From contig JBNKCG010000026.1 of NCBI GenBank assembly GCA_050287605.1, forward strand, positions 110,782 through 174,781: DNA of 64,000 bases, in the 5' to 3' direction. This stretch comes from QQUJ01 sp050287605 (lineage in GTDB: Bacteria; Pseudomonadota; Gammaproteobacteria; QQUJ01). Shown here piece after piece: positions 40,516 to 53,200 of the stretch. The translations under genes were made by a program, and so were the position numbers. Every line of letters begins with the position of its first letter. The first letter of the stretch is position 1. The notes beneath the pieces are model-generated. The model saw nothing but the letters and a program-made list of their open reading frames with translations, was not told where the DNA came from and did not search any database.

Positions 40516-41589
40516 CTACTGGCGCTGGGCGCGCGGCAGGAAGGCGTACGCCTCCCACAGGTCGTAGCCATTGCGGAACGCGGTCAGGTCATCGTAGACC
40601 TTCTTGAAGAAGGCGTCCCTGGCCGTCTCTTCGGTCACCACCTCGTCCCAGGTCTTCTTGAACAGCGTCAGCATCTCGTCCGACCAGTACATATTCTTCA
40701 CGCCATGCTCGGCGACGTTCTGCTTCATGACGTCGAACTGGATCGCCTCGCCTTCGGCCAGCGACTGCGCCATCGAGGCCTGGCAGATGGTCTCCACCAC
40801 CGCCTGCTGGTTTTGGTCCATGCCGCTCCAAGTCTCCTTGTTCACCAGCAGCTCGAACACCGTGGCCTGCTGGTGCCAGCCGGGGAAGTAGTTGTACTTG
40901 ACGATCTTGGAGAACCCGAGGCGCTGGTCGATGGCCGGCTGCGAGAATTCGGTGGCGTCGATGGCCCCCTTCTCCAACGCCGGGAAGATCTCCCCGCCCG
41001 GCAGCAGCGAGGTGGAGACACCCAGCTTCTGCATCACCTTGCCGCCCAGACCGAAGAAGCGCATGCGCAGCCCCTTCAGATCCTCCGGCGAGTTGATGGG
41101 CTTGGCAAACCAACCCGAGGTCTCCGGCGCGATGATGGCGCACGGCACCACGTGCACGTTGTAACCCGCGTCGTCGTACATCTCCTGGTAGAGCTTCAGG
41201 CCGTTGCCGTAGTAGAGCCACGCCATGAACTCCGGCGCCTCGGGACCGAACGGCACCGCCGAGAACAACGGCGAGGCGGCGATCTTGCCCGCCCAGTAGC
41301 CGGCGGTGGTGTAACCGGCGTTGACCTTGCCGCTGCTCACCGCGTCCAGGATCTCGAACGGAGCAACCAGCTTGCCCGGCTCGTAGACCTTCATCTTCAC
41401 CGTGCCACCCGAAAGCGCGTCGATACGCTCGCCCACCCACTTGATCGGCGAGCCCAACGCCGGCAGCGCCGTCGAAAACGCGATCGGCACCTTCAGCAGC
41501 ACCGGTTTCGACTTGGCGGCAAACGCCGGGGTCGCGGTCAGCGCTATGGCGGCCAGCCCTACGGCGGCCGATTTCAATGCCCTCTTCAT
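40516..41589 (-). CDS. dctP: TRAP transporter solute-binding protein, 2-oxo-acid/lactate family
   Basis: 357 residues. A signal peptide (~1-24, ...ALTATPAFA) precedes a DctP fold. GWFAKPINSPEDLKGLRMRFFGLGG, LLPGGEIFPALEKGAIDATEFSQP and KYNYFPGWHQQATVFELLVN are close to the TakP/lactate-binding group. The GRMRF-type arginine and the EFSQP segment bind the ligand carboxylate and metal in that group. Followed by lactate oxidation genes, the ligand is most likely lactate. AGGAGG lies 8 bases before the ATG. A ~250-base leader separates it from its predicted promoter. Confidence 0.92.
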   Translation of the reverse strand: MKRALKSAAVGLAAIALTATPAFAAKSKPVLLKVPIAFSTALPALGSPIKWVGERIDALSGGTVKMKVYEPGKLVAPFEILDAVSSGKVNAGYTTAGYWAGKIAASPLFSAVPFGPEAPEFMAWLYYGNGLKLYQEMYDDAGYNVHVVPCAIIAPETSGWFAKPINSPEDLKGLRMRFFGLGGKVMQKLGVSTSLLPGGEIFPALEKGAIDATEFSQPAIDQRLGFSKIVKYNYFPGWHQQATVFELLVNKETWSGMDQNQQAVVETICQASMAQSLAEGEAIQFDVMKQNVAEHGVKNMYWSDEMLTLFKKTWDEVVTEETARDAFFKKVYDDLTAFRNGYDLWEAYAFLPRAQRQ

Positions 41590-41827
41590 ACTCTTTCCTC
41601 CTGCGTCTCGTTATTGAATCGTCGGTACCCCTGCCATGCGTGTCGATGCCAAAGCAATGGCTGCGCAACTCCCTGCGCCCCGCCACCCTGGGCTCACGCC
41701 TGATCTGGATTACCGGTGTTTGGAGCGACGGTTCGCCCATCGGGCCTCGCTCCGTTCGATGTCGCACCAACAGTGCCGGTGCGTCAGATCAGCCGACCGC
41801 CTTCCTTTCCATAATAGTTATATGGTC

Positions 41828-41873
41828 AATTGATCTGACCAATATTAAAATAAGCAACGTCTTTCTTTGTCAA
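41828..41873 (-). promoter_or_regulatory. Promoter and LldR-type operator for the TRAP-lut-dld operon
   Basis: On the minus strand TTGACA (41873-41868), 18 bases and TTTAAT (41849-41844) form a promoter. Directly downstream, the plus-strand palindrome TTGAT-CTG-ACCAA (41830-41842) covers the likely transcript start. It differs by one base from the TTGGT-N3-ACCAA consensus of the PdhR/LldR subgroup of FadR-type regulators. A repressor there would block initiation. Confidence 0.65.
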
Positions 41874-41918
41874 ACAATTTGTGTCGTGCGCCGCAGCAAA
41901 ACGAGCTGGATATAGCAC

Positions 41919-41964
41919 TGGACAGACCAAAATATCGAGTGCTAGAGTTCGGTGGTCTGACCTA
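41919..41964 (+). promoter_or_regulatory. Promoter and operator of the lactate regulator gene
   Basis: TGGACA (41919-41924), 18 bases and TAGAGT (41943-41948) form a moderate promoter. GTGGT-CTG-ACCTA (41952-41964) lies over the start point, 28 bases before the ATG. It has the same CTG centre as the operator at 41830-41842 and two mismatches to the consensus, which suggests weaker autoregulation. Confidence 0.55.
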
Positions 41965-41991
41965 TATCGCGCTTCATGGATCCGCTCACCA

Positions 41992-42753
41992 ATGACCTAT
42001 AACCGTGTGAAACAACCCAAGATTTCGGAAATGATCATGACCCAGCTGGAGGCCATGATCCTGGAAGGCACCTTCAAACCCGGCGGCAAACTCCCCGCCG
42101 AACGTGAACTGGCCAAACAGTTCGAAGTGTCACGCCCCTCGCTGCGCGAAGGCATACAGAAATTGGAGGCCAAGGGGATACTGGAGAGCCGCCACGGTGG
42201 CGGCACCTACGTGACCAAAGATCTCGGCAAAAGCTTCACCGACCCGCTGCTGGCGATGCTCAACAGTCACGCGGAGTTCAACTACGACCTGCTGGAATTC
42301 CGCCATGCGCTCGAAGGGCTGTCGGCCTACTACGCGGCGCTGCGCGGCACCGCGACCGACCGCGAAATCATCCAGCGCCGCTACGACGAACTCATCGCGT
42401 TGCACGAAAAACTGGATTCGGTCGCCGAAGCGCGTGCCGATGCCGCCTTTCACCTCGCCATTGCCGAAGCAGCCCACAACGTCGTGCTCCTGCACGTGAT
42501 GCGCGGTCTGTTCAACCTGCTGGAACGAAGCATCGTGGCTTCGTTCGAAAAGCTCTATACAAAAGAGAGGGTACGCGCCAAGATTCCCGCTCAACACAAA
42601 ACCCTGCTTGAAGCCATCCTGCAGGGAAATGCCGAAGCGGCGCGCGCCGCCTCCTACGACCACTTGGCGTTCGTGGAGGAGACGCTGCTGGAACTGAGCC
42701 GCGAGGAGACGCGCACGCAGCGCTCGCTGCGGCGCCTGCAACAGATATCCTAA
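41992..42753 (+). CDS. lldR: FadR/GntR-family regulator (LldR/PdhR subgroup)
   Basis: 253 residues. A GntR winged helix at ~8-75 (LEAMILEGTFKPGGKLPAERELAKQFEVSRPSLREGIQKLEAKGILESRHGGGTYV) is followed by an FCD ligand domain (~95-235) with metal/ligand residues in EFRHALEG, DAAFHLAIAEAAHN and QHKTLLEAI. It is divergent from the TRAP-lut-dld operon, whose promoter carries the matching palindrome, so lactate or pyruvate is the expected inducer. The start at 41992 is preferred because earlier in-frame sequence contains the promoter and operator. A short STAS-like gene follows. Confidence 0.88.
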   Translation: MTYNRVKQPKISEMIMTQLEAMILEGTFKPGGKLPAERELAKQFEVSRPSLREGIQKLEAKGILESRHGGGTYVTKDLGKSFTDPLLAMLNSHAEFNYDLLEFRHALEGLSAYYAALRGTATDREIIQRRYDELIALHEKLDSVAEARADAAFHLAIAEAAHNVVLLHVMRGLFNLLERSIVASFEKLYTKERVRAKIPAQHKTLLEAILQGNAEAARAASYDHLAFVEETLLELSREETRTQRSLRRLQQIS

Positions 42754-42798
42754 GAACTGGGTGGGGCAGGTTGCACTGCGATTCGACGGACGACCAGG

Positions 42799-43206
42799 AT
42801 GCAGCAGATCAGCTATCTATTTCATCCCAAAGGCAACTGGATGGAAGTCGTCATCTCGGGAAAGCTCAACGATGTCGAGATGCTCAGCGCCTACAACCGG
42901 TTTCTTGCCGATCCTCAGTTCCGGACCGGCATGCATCTGCTGTGTGACTTGCGCCAGGCCGATCTGAAAGCGGGTCTGGATTCGCTGCAGCAACTGGTCG
43001 CCAACGTCGCCACCAGCCGCGGACGGCGCGGCGAGAATTACCGCGTGGCGCTGCTGGTGAGCTACGCGTTCCAGGAGTCCATGTCGCGCCTCTATGCAAT
43101 GCTGACCCGCTCGCTACCGTTCGAGTGCCAGGTGTTCAAATCGCGCACGACGGCGGTCCGCTGGCTGCTGGGCGACACGATGCCTCCCGACCCGCACGAG
43201 AACTGA
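42799..43206 (+). CDS. Small SpoIIAA/STAS-like protein
   Basis: 135 residues with no signal or membrane segment. The alternating beta/alpha pattern (MEVVISGKLNDVEMLSAYNRFL, HLLCDLRQADL, RVALLVSYAFQESMSRLYAML, then FKSRTTAVRWLLG) resembles the SpoIIAA-like domain found in small cytosolic proteins. Function is unknown. It starts 45 bases after the regulator stop on the same strand and is probably co-transcribed. The ribosome site is weak. Confidence 0.6.
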   Translation: MQQISYLFHPKGNWMEVVISGKLNDVEMLSAYNRFLADPQFRTGMHLLCDLRQADLKAGLDSLQQLVANVATSRGRRGENYRVALLVSYAFQESMSRLYAMLTRSLPFECQVFKSRTTAVRWLLGDTMPPDPHEN

Positions 43207-43302
43207 GCGGCCTCGACTCGGGGGACTCCGGGCAGGTTCCGAGACGGCGCTACCTGCTCGCCAAGAGACCGTGCAGCGTCTCCCCATCCCGCCGCACAAA
43301 GA

Positions 43303-43327
43303 AAAAGGCGGGCCAAGCCCGCCTTTT
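43303..43327. terminator. Bidirectional terminator between the STAS-like gene and amtB
   Basis: AAAAGGCGGGC (43303-43313) pairs with GCCCGCCTTTT (43317-43327) around a 3-base loop. T4 follows on the plus side, and the minus strand continues into TTTTTCTTT. It ends both convergent units. Confidence 0.88.
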
Positions 43328-43351
43328 CCGTAACTCCCACGGCAACGCCGG

Positions 43352-44668
43352 TTACGAGGCCGCGATGGGCACCCCCGCTGCCGTCGCAACGGCGTGTTTT
43401 GCCGCGCCGCCCGCGCCGGGGCCGGCGACCGGTCCGGAGGTGAATTCCGGATAGGCCTCCAAACCGCACTCGGCGATGTCCACGCCCGCGTACTCCTCTT
43501 CCTCGCTGACGCGGATGCCCATGGTCAGCTTGAGAACCAGCCACACCACGAAGCTGACGCCGAAGACAAAGCCGAAGATGGCACCGACGCCGGCCAGCTG
43601 GCCCATGACGGTGGCGTCGCCGTTGGACAGCACCACGGCCATCACACCCCAGATGCCGACCACGCCGTGGACCGAAATCGCACCCACCGGATCGTCGATC
43701 TTCATCTTGTCGAGCGAAATGATGGAGAAGACCACCAGCACGCCGCCCACGGCACCGATCACCGTCGCCAGCAGCGGAGTCGGCGTGTTGGGCGCGGCGG
43801 TAATGGCCACCAGCCCGGCCAGTGCGCCGTTGAGCGCCATGGTGAGATCCGCTTTGCCGAACAGGAAGCGCGCGGTCACCAGCGCCGCCAGCAACCCACC
43901 CGCCGCCGCGGTATTGGTGTTGACGAAGACCGCCGCCACAGCATCGGCCGAGGCCTTGCTGTCCAACGCCAGCTCGGAGCCACCGTTGAACCCGAACCAA
44001 CCCAGCCACAGGATCATGGTACCCAGCGCCGCCAGCGGCAGGTTGCAGCCGGGGATGGCGCGCACCTCACCCTTGGCACCGTACTTGCCCTTGCGCGCCC
44101 CCAGCAGCAGCACGCCCGCCAGCGCCGCCGAGGCACCCGCCAAGTGCACGATGCCGGAACCGGCGTAATCGCTGTATCCCAGCTCCGACAGGAAACCGCC
44201 GCCCCAGCTCCAGTGGCCCTGCACCGGGTAGATGAAGCCGGTCATCACCACCGCGAAGGCCATGAACGCCCACAGTTTCATGCGCTCGGCCACCGCGCCG
44301 GAGACGATGGACATGGCGGTCGCCACGAACACCACCTGGAAGAAGAAATCCGACATCATCGCGTGATGCGGCGCATCGTCGCTCATGTAGGAGACGCCAT
44401 CGGGCCCGGCGATGCCGGAGAGCAGCATGCCGCCGCCGATGAAGCTGTTGCCCTCGCCGTACATCAGGTTGTAGCCGACCAGCAGGTACATCACGCACGC
44501 CATGGCGTAGAGCGCAACGTTCTTGGTGAGAATTTCGGCGGTGTTCTTGGCGCGCACCAGACCCGCCTCGAGCATGGCGAACCCGGCCGCCATCCACATC
44601 ACCAGTGCACCGGTCAGCACGAACCAGAGGGTGTTCAGTATGTACTTCAGTTCAGGTATGGCTTCCAT
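43352..44668 (-). CDS. amtB: Ammonium transporter AmtB
   Basis: 438 residues with eleven membrane helices. The twin pore histidines lie in SGIVHLAGASAAL (~175) and in DPVGAISVHGVVGIWG (~330). FIYPVQGHWSWGGGFLSELGYSDYAGSG and NTNTAAAGGLLAAL are family blocks. The N-terminus lacks a cleavable signal peptide and enters the membrane near residue 10. The C-terminal tail is long and Gly/Ala-rich. It lies 19 bases after glnK and is regulated by GlnK binding. Confidence 0.96.
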   Translation of the reverse strand: MEAIPELKYILNTLWFVLTGALVMWMAAGFAMLEAGLVRAKNTAEILTKNVALYAMACVMYLLVGYNLMYGEGNSFIGGGMLLSGIAGPDGVSYMSDDAPHHAMMSDFFFQVVFVATAMSIVSGAVAERMKLWAFMAFAVVMTGFIYPVQGHWSWGGGFLSELGYSDYAGSGIVHLAGASAALAGVLLLGARKGKYGAKGEVRAIPGCNLPLAALGTMILWLGWFGFNGGSELALDSKASADAVAAVFVNTNTAAAGGLLAALVTARFLFGKADLTMALNGALAGLVAITAAPNTPTPLLATVIGAVGGVLVVFSIISLDKMKIDDPVGAISVHGVVGIWGVMAVVLSNGDATVMGQLAGVGAIFGFVFGVSFVVWLVLKLTMGIRVSEEEEYAGVDIAECGLEAYPEFTSGPVAGPGAGGAAKHAVATAAGVPIAAS

Positions 44669-44687
44669 CGCGACGTCCTCCCCAAGG

Positions 44688-45026
44688 TTACAGGGCTTCC
44701 GGACCGGACTCCCCGGTACGGATGCGGATCACCTGCTCCAGCGAGGTGACGAAAATCTTGCCGTCACCGATCTTGCCGGTGTTGGCGGCCTTGGCGATCT
44801 CCTCCAGCACCTGGTCGAGCATATCGGCGGCGACGGCCACCTCCAGCTTCACCTTGGGCAGGAAGTCCACCACGTATTCGGCACCCCGGTAGAGCTCGGT
44901 GTGGCCTTTCTGGCGACCGAAGCCCTTGACCTCAGTGACGGTGATGCCGCGCACGCCGATCTCCGACAGCGCCTCGCGCACGTCGTCCAGCTTGAACGGC
45001 TTGATGATTGCAGTTACGAGCTTCAT
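44688..45026 (-). CDS. glnK: Nitrogen regulatory PII protein GlnK
   Basis: 112 residues, the exact PII length. KLVTAIIKPFKLDDVREALSEIG opens the chain. The T-loop holds Y51 in YRGAEYVVDFLPK, the uridylylation site, and the C-terminal block is TGKIGDGKIFV. It binds ATP/ADP and 2-oxoglutarate and plugs AmtB when ammonium is high. The start is the ATG at 45026 (MKLVTAII); an earlier in-frame start would cover the sigma-54 promoter. It is co-transcribed with amtB. Confidence 0.95.
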   Translation of the reverse strand: MKLVTAIIKPFKLDDVREALSEIGVRGITVTEVKGFGRQKGHTELYRGAEYVVDFLPKVKLEVAVAADMLDQVLEEIAKAANTGKIGDGKIFVTSLEQVIRIRTGESGPEAL

Positions 45027-45065
45027 CGCGTTGTATCTCCAGGGTTTGGGGAATTTCCCTGGAGA

Positions 45066-45082
45066 TTGCACACTGCGTGCCA
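45066..45082 (-). promoter_or_regulatory. Sigma-54 promoter of glnK-amtB
   Basis: The minus strand reads TGGCACG-CAGT-GTGCA (45082-45067): GG and GC are separated by the required 10 bases, and one base differs from the TGGCACG-N4-TTGCA consensus. It lies 40 bases upstream of the glnK ATG. A TGCACC half-site (45144-45149) about 65 bases further up could bind NtrC, but no full NtrC palindrome is present. Confidence 0.75.
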
Positions 45083-45235
45083 CAAATAAACTTCTTTCCG
45101 ATCAAGCGATTGCAATCATCCGCAACGAACACTGCGCTTCGCGTGCACCAGTTTCGACGGTGGATGAGCCGCGACGCACCAAATCGGTGCGGAGTGACGG
45201 GGGTCCGTAGGGGAAAGAGCCGCTGTGCGGCGTGA

Positions 45236-45940
45236 TCAGGGGGTATCGAGGGGTAGCACGGTCAACCGTGCGCCGTCGAAATCGTAGCCGGCGCCGGTAT
45301 CGATGAAATAGACGTTACCCACCTGTTTGGGGGCGTCGAACACGGTGTGGCCGCAGTAGACGCGGTAGACGCCCTCCACCGGCGTCGTACACACCTCCTG
45401 GGCGCGGCCGCGGCTCCAGAGGGCGTACTCCACTACGGCCTGCTCGCCGTTCTCCAGCCGCCGGGCAAACTGCGACCACGACATGTTGCACGGCACGTCG
45501 GCATGCACGATGCCGATCAGCCCCTGCGGAGTCTCCACCTCCAGCAGCAGCGGCAGCTCGGCGAAGGTCTCCTGGAAACGCCACTGGGTCGCCTCGTCCA
45601 CCTCCAGCCACCAATCGCCGCCGTTGACCGCCACCCACCACGACAACTCGTCGACGTTACCCGGCGCGGTGTGTACGAAGTTGTCGTGATTGCCGCGGCA
45701 GGTGTGGAACCAGGGCTTGGTCAGCCACTCCAGCGCCGCCAGGGAGTTTTTGCCGCGGTCCACCAGATCGCCGACGCAAAACAGCCGGTCGCGCGTGGGA
45801 TCGAACTTGAGGCGCTCCAACTGCGCCTCAAGCAGATGGAACTCCCCATGGATGTCACCGGAGACGAAATCGCGGCCCAGCTCATTGAGAGGAAAATGTT
45901 TAATCACGCGGCTGCGGATTCCCGTTGTCACCCCGAGCAC
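45236..45940 (-). CDS. Metallophosphoesterase, PrpA/ApaH-like
   Basis: 234 residues. SGDIHGEF (~28), GDLVDRG (~58) and CRGNHDNF (~84) are the three dinuclear-metal motifs of PPP-type phosphatases, with later histidines in GIVHADVP (~142) and YCGHTVFD. Substrates in this family are phosphoproteins or dinucleoside polyphosphates. Start uncertain: the GTG at 45940 is used, but it lies only about 12 bases after a TATGAT box, so an internal GTG (45931, or VIKHFP at 45907) may be real. Confidence 0.83.
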   Translation of the reverse strand: MLGVTTGIRSRVIKHFPLNELGRDFVSGDIHGEFHLLEAQLERLKFDPTRDRLFCVGDLVDRGKNSLAALEWLTKPWFHTCRGNHDNFVHTAPGNVDELSWWVAVNGGDWWLEVDEATQWRFQETFAELPLLLEVETPQGLIGIVHADVPCNMSWSQFARRLENGEQAVVEYALWSRGRAQEVCTTPVEGVYRVYCGHTVFDAPKQVGNVYFIDTGAGYDFDGARLTVLPLDTP

Positions 45941-46155
45941 TTGAATTCATCATAAAAAGCAAGGTGTTACCAACCGCCAGAACTTAGAGTATGCACCGTA
46001 TTGAATCGCGGAGTGGACGATTATAACGGCGACCAAGCGCGAATTGTCACTGTTACCACAGCACGCCGCGATACACCGCCCTCACCCCCCGACCCGAGGC
46101 GGGCGTAACGCCCATACGCTATCCTGGGGCGCACCGCCGTCACCGCCCGACCGCC

Positions 46156-46920
46156 ATGCCCGACACCCAGCAACGATTGCACCAAGCCCGCCTCAGGATA
46201 GGCGCCGCCAGCCGGGTCGCGGTACTCACCGGCGCCGGCGTCTCGGCGGAGAGCGGTGTGCCTACCTTTCGCGATGCCCAGACCGGACTCTGGGCGCGCT
46301 ACGACCCGTTGCAACTGGCCACGCCCGAGGCCTTCGCCGCACACCCGCAACGCGTGTGGGAGTGGTATGCGTGGCGGCGCCAACTGATCGCGGCCGCACA
46401 GCCCAATGCCGCGCACAAGGCGCTGGCTGAGTGGGAACGGCGCGTCGCCGACTACACCTTGATCACGCAAAACGTCGACGGCCTGCACCAGCTCGCCGGC
46501 AGCCGCGAAGTGATCGAACTGCACGGCAACATCCACCGCAACCGCTGCAGCGGCGGTGCGCACCGCACCGAACCCGCCCCGGACGACGAGCGCCTGCCGC
46601 CCCGCTGCCCACAGTGCGGGGCAGCGCTGCGCCCCGACGTGGTCTGGTTCGGCGAGATGCTGCCGGCCGCGGCGCTCAACGAAGCCATCGCGGCCGCCCG
46701 GCGTTGCGAGCTGTTTCTCTGCATCGGAACCTCCAACCTCGTCTATCCGGCCGCCCAGTTGCCGTACACTGCACGGGAAGCCGGCGCGACGGTAATCGAG
46801 ATCAACGCCACGGAAACACCCTTGAGCCACGATGCGCACATTCACCTGCGCGGCGCTGCCGGCGTGTTGCTGCCGCAGTTGCTCTGCGCCGCTCACTCCA
46901 CCTCCACGCCGGAAAGCTGA
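46156..46920 (+). CDS. cobB: NAD-dependent protein deacylase, class III sirtuin
   Basis: 254 residues. VLTGAGVSAESGVPTFRD (~24-41), ITQNVDGLHQLAGS (~108-121) and IELHGNIHRNRC (histidine catalytic, ~124) are intact. Y71-A-W-R74 is the Y-x-x-R motif that recognises malonyl, succinyl and glutaryl lysines in SIRT5 and CobB, so desuccinylase activity is expected. The zinc ribbon is unusual: C131, C151 and C154 are present, but the second cysteine is replaced; H136 could complete a CHCC site. The stop directly abuts the mazG ATG. Confidence 0.92.
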   Translation: MPDTQQRLHQARLRIGAASRVAVLTGAGVSAESGVPTFRDAQTGLWARYDPLQLATPEAFAAHPQRVWEWYAWRRQLIAAAQPNAAHKALAEWERRVADYTLITQNVDGLHQLAGSREVIELHGNIHRNRCSGGAHRTEPAPDDERLPPRCPQCGAALRPDVVWFGEMLPAAALNEAIAAARRCELFLCIGTSNLVYPAAQLPYTAREAGATVIEINATETPLSHDAHIHLRGAAGVLLPQLLCAAHSTSTPES

Positions 46921-47712
46921 ATGGATCACCCTCACGACGACATACGCGCCCTGCTCGCAGTCATGGCACGGCTGCGCGACCCCGAGTCCGGGTGCCCCTG
47001 GGATCGCGAGCAGGACTTTCGCTCCGTGGCGCCCTACACCCTCGAAGAGGCCTACGAGGTGGCCGATGCCATCGAGCGCGATTCGCCAGACGAGATCCGG
47101 GAGGAACTGGGCGACCTGCTGCTGCAGGTGGTCTTCCACGCCCAGATGGCGCAAGAGGCGGGCTGGTTCGCGTTTCCCGACGTGGTGCGCGCCATCGTCG
47201 ACAAGATGATTCGCCGCCACCCGCACGTCTTCGGCGACGAGCGGATTGCCGATTCGACGGCGCAAACGCTCGCCTGGGAGCAGCACAAGGCGCGCGAAAA
47301 ACCCGACCGCGTCGGCGTGCTCGACGGCGTCACCGCCGCCCTGCCGGCGCTCACCCGCGCGGTCAAACTGCAGCGCCGCGCCGCGCGGGTGGGATTCGAC
47401 TGGCCTGACCCGCAGCCGGTACTCGACAAGATCGCCGAGGAGCTCGACGAACTGCGGCACGAGCTTGACACCGAGGCCGCCCAGGAGCGCATCGCCGACG
47501 AACTGGGCGACCTGCTGTTCGCCTGTACCAACCTGGCGCGTCACCTGCACGTCGATCCCGAGTCCGCGTTGCGCCACGCCAACCGCAAGTTCGAGGTGCG
47601 CTTCCGCCACATCGAGCACGCGCTGAGCCAACAGGGCCGCACACCCGGCGATGCGACGCTGGAGGAATTGGACGCCTTGTGGGAGGCGGCGAAGAGGGCC
47701 GAACGCCGGTGA
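46921..47712 (+). CDS. mazG: Nucleoside triphosphate pyrophosphohydrolase MazG
   Basis: 263 residues with two MazG repeats: RDPESGCPWDREQDFRSVAPYTLEEAYEVADAI with EELGDLLLQVVFHAQ (~20-75), and FDWPDPQPVLDKIAEELDEL with DELGDLLFACTNLARHL (~160-210). The E-x2-E...D-x3 metal ligands of each repeat are present. It hydrolyses NTPs and dNTPs, and influences ppGpp survival responses in E. coli. It starts at the base after the cobB stop, so the two are co-transcribed. Confidence 0.95.
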   Translation: MDHPHDDIRALLAVMARLRDPESGCPWDREQDFRSVAPYTLEEAYEVADAIERDSPDEIREELGDLLLQVVFHAQMAQEAGWFAFPDVVRAIVDKMIRRHPHVFGDERIADSTAQTLAWEQHKAREKPDRVGVLDGVTAALPALTRAVKLQRRAARVGFDWPDPQPVLDKIAEELDELRHELDTEAAQERIADELGDLLFACTNLARHLHVDPESALRHANRKFEVRFRHIEHALSQQGRTPGDATLEELDALWEAAKRAERR

Positions 47713-47748
47713 AAGTCCCGCGCGCGCTCTATCTCCCCGCGAATGCTG

Positions 47749-47770
47749 TGGTATGCTCTATCCCATACCA
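47749..47770. promoter_or_regulatory. Inverted repeat upstream of maeB
   Basis: TGGTATG (47749-47755) and CATACCA (47764-47770) are a perfect 7-bp inverted repeat with an 8-base spacer, about 150 bases before the maeB ATG. The half-sites and spacing fit a dimeric regulator operator. The regulator is unknown. No gene is seen in the 204-base gap. Confidence 0.45.
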
Positions 47771-47916
47771 TGAAGCTCAGGATTGCAGCCGCCAACGGCA
47801 CGCCACAGAGCCGGCTTTACGGCCGCGACAGCACCCGAATCGTCCGAACAACAGCGCGTCGCAGAGCGATGCGCAGAACGACTATTTTCCGCTGCCCGCC
47901 AGCGTAGGAACCCTCG

Positions 47917-50241
<2,325 letters not shown>

Positions 50242-50368
50242 AGGACCCGGACCTTGGTCATCGCCGGTCCGCCGCTCGGGAGGAGAAGGCGTTTGGTGTT
50301 TCCGTCATGAACCAGTTGGTAAACTGAACAGCAACGAGGCGATAGCGACATCCGGAAGTCGTCGGCAT

Positions 50369-51064
50369 ATGCGTCATACGATCCTGGTTCTCAACTCCAA
50401 AGGCGGCTGCGGCAAGACCACCATCGCCACCAACCTGGCCAGCTATTACGCCGGCCAGGGAAGGCAGACGGCCATGGTGGACTACGACCCGCAGGGCTCC
50501 TGCTCGAAGTGGATCCGCGTGCGCAGCGAGGTGCGCCCGCCCATCCACGCCATCGCCGCGTACCGCGAATCGCGCAACGCCACCGCCACCCGCGCCTGGC
50601 AGCTGGCGCCCCCGCCCGGCACCGAGCGCGTGATCATCGACGCCCCGGCCGGCGTCAACGGCTTTCATCTGGAAGACCACGTAAAGCGCGTGGATACCAT
50701 CCTGATCCCGGTGATGCCCTCGCCCATCGACATCTACGCCGCGTCCGACTTCATCCGCGATCTGCTGCTGGTAGGCCGCGCGCGCGTCCATGGCACGCGT
50801 CTGGCGGTGGTCGCCAACCGCGTGCGCTACCGCACCAACTCGTACCAGGCGCTGCGCAATTTCCTGCACACCCTGAACATTCCCTTCATCGCCTCGCTGC
50901 GCGACACCCAGAACTACGTGCGCGCCGCCGAGCTCGGCATCGGCATCCACGAGCTGCCCCGCTACCTGGTCGAAAACGACGTCGAGCAGTGGCAGCCGCT
51001 CATCGACTGGTTGGAGCACGGCGTGGTACGCGAGGTTGGAAGCACCGGTTCCGATCGACCATAA
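50369..51064 (+). CDS. Orphan ParA-family ATPase
   Basis: 231 residues. A deviant Walker A SKGGCGKTTIATNLA (~10-24) and Walker B VIIDAPAG (~92) with VDYDPQGS (~41) define the ParA/MinD superfamily. LIPVMPSPIDIYAA and ANRVRYRTNS are typical later blocks. No ParB or parS lies nearby, so it probably positions a protein or complex and does not segregate DNA. It lies between maeB and acetoacetyl-CoA synthetase, on the same strand with ~130 and ~70 base gaps. Confidence 0.9.
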   Translation: MRHTILVLNSKGGCGKTTIATNLASYYAGQGRQTAMVDYDPQGSCSKWIRVRSEVRPPIHAIAAYRESRNATATRAWQLAPPPGTERVIIDAPAGVNGFHLEDHVKRVDTILIPVMPSPIDIYAASDFIRDLLLVGRARVHGTRLAVVANRVRYRTNSYQALRNFLHTLNIPFIASLRDTQNYVRAAELGIGIHELPRYLVENDVEQWQPLIDWLEHGVVREVGSTGSDRP

Positions 51065-51136
51065 TGCTTGCGTCACGACCGGTGCGGCACGGATTGCGCC
51101 GATCGTTTTCCCCGGAATAAGAACAGACAGCCGACC

Positions 51137-53089
<1,953 letters not shown>

Positions 53090-53200
53090 GACGGTGCACC
53101 ACTGCGGCGCGGACCGCTCGCGCGGCCGTCGGTCACTTGCCGGTAACGGCAATATCCGTACACTGCCCGGACCGTTTCTGTTAACCGCCAGGAGAGAACC

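Noticed and set aside
42761..42967. 68-codon plus frame starting before the STAS-like gene
   Set aside because: Different frame from the better-supported 135-residue protein at 42799.
45125..45150. Full NtrC enhancer near glnK
   Set aside because: The best match (TGCGC...GTGCA) has two bases too few between half-sites; only a half-site is reported.
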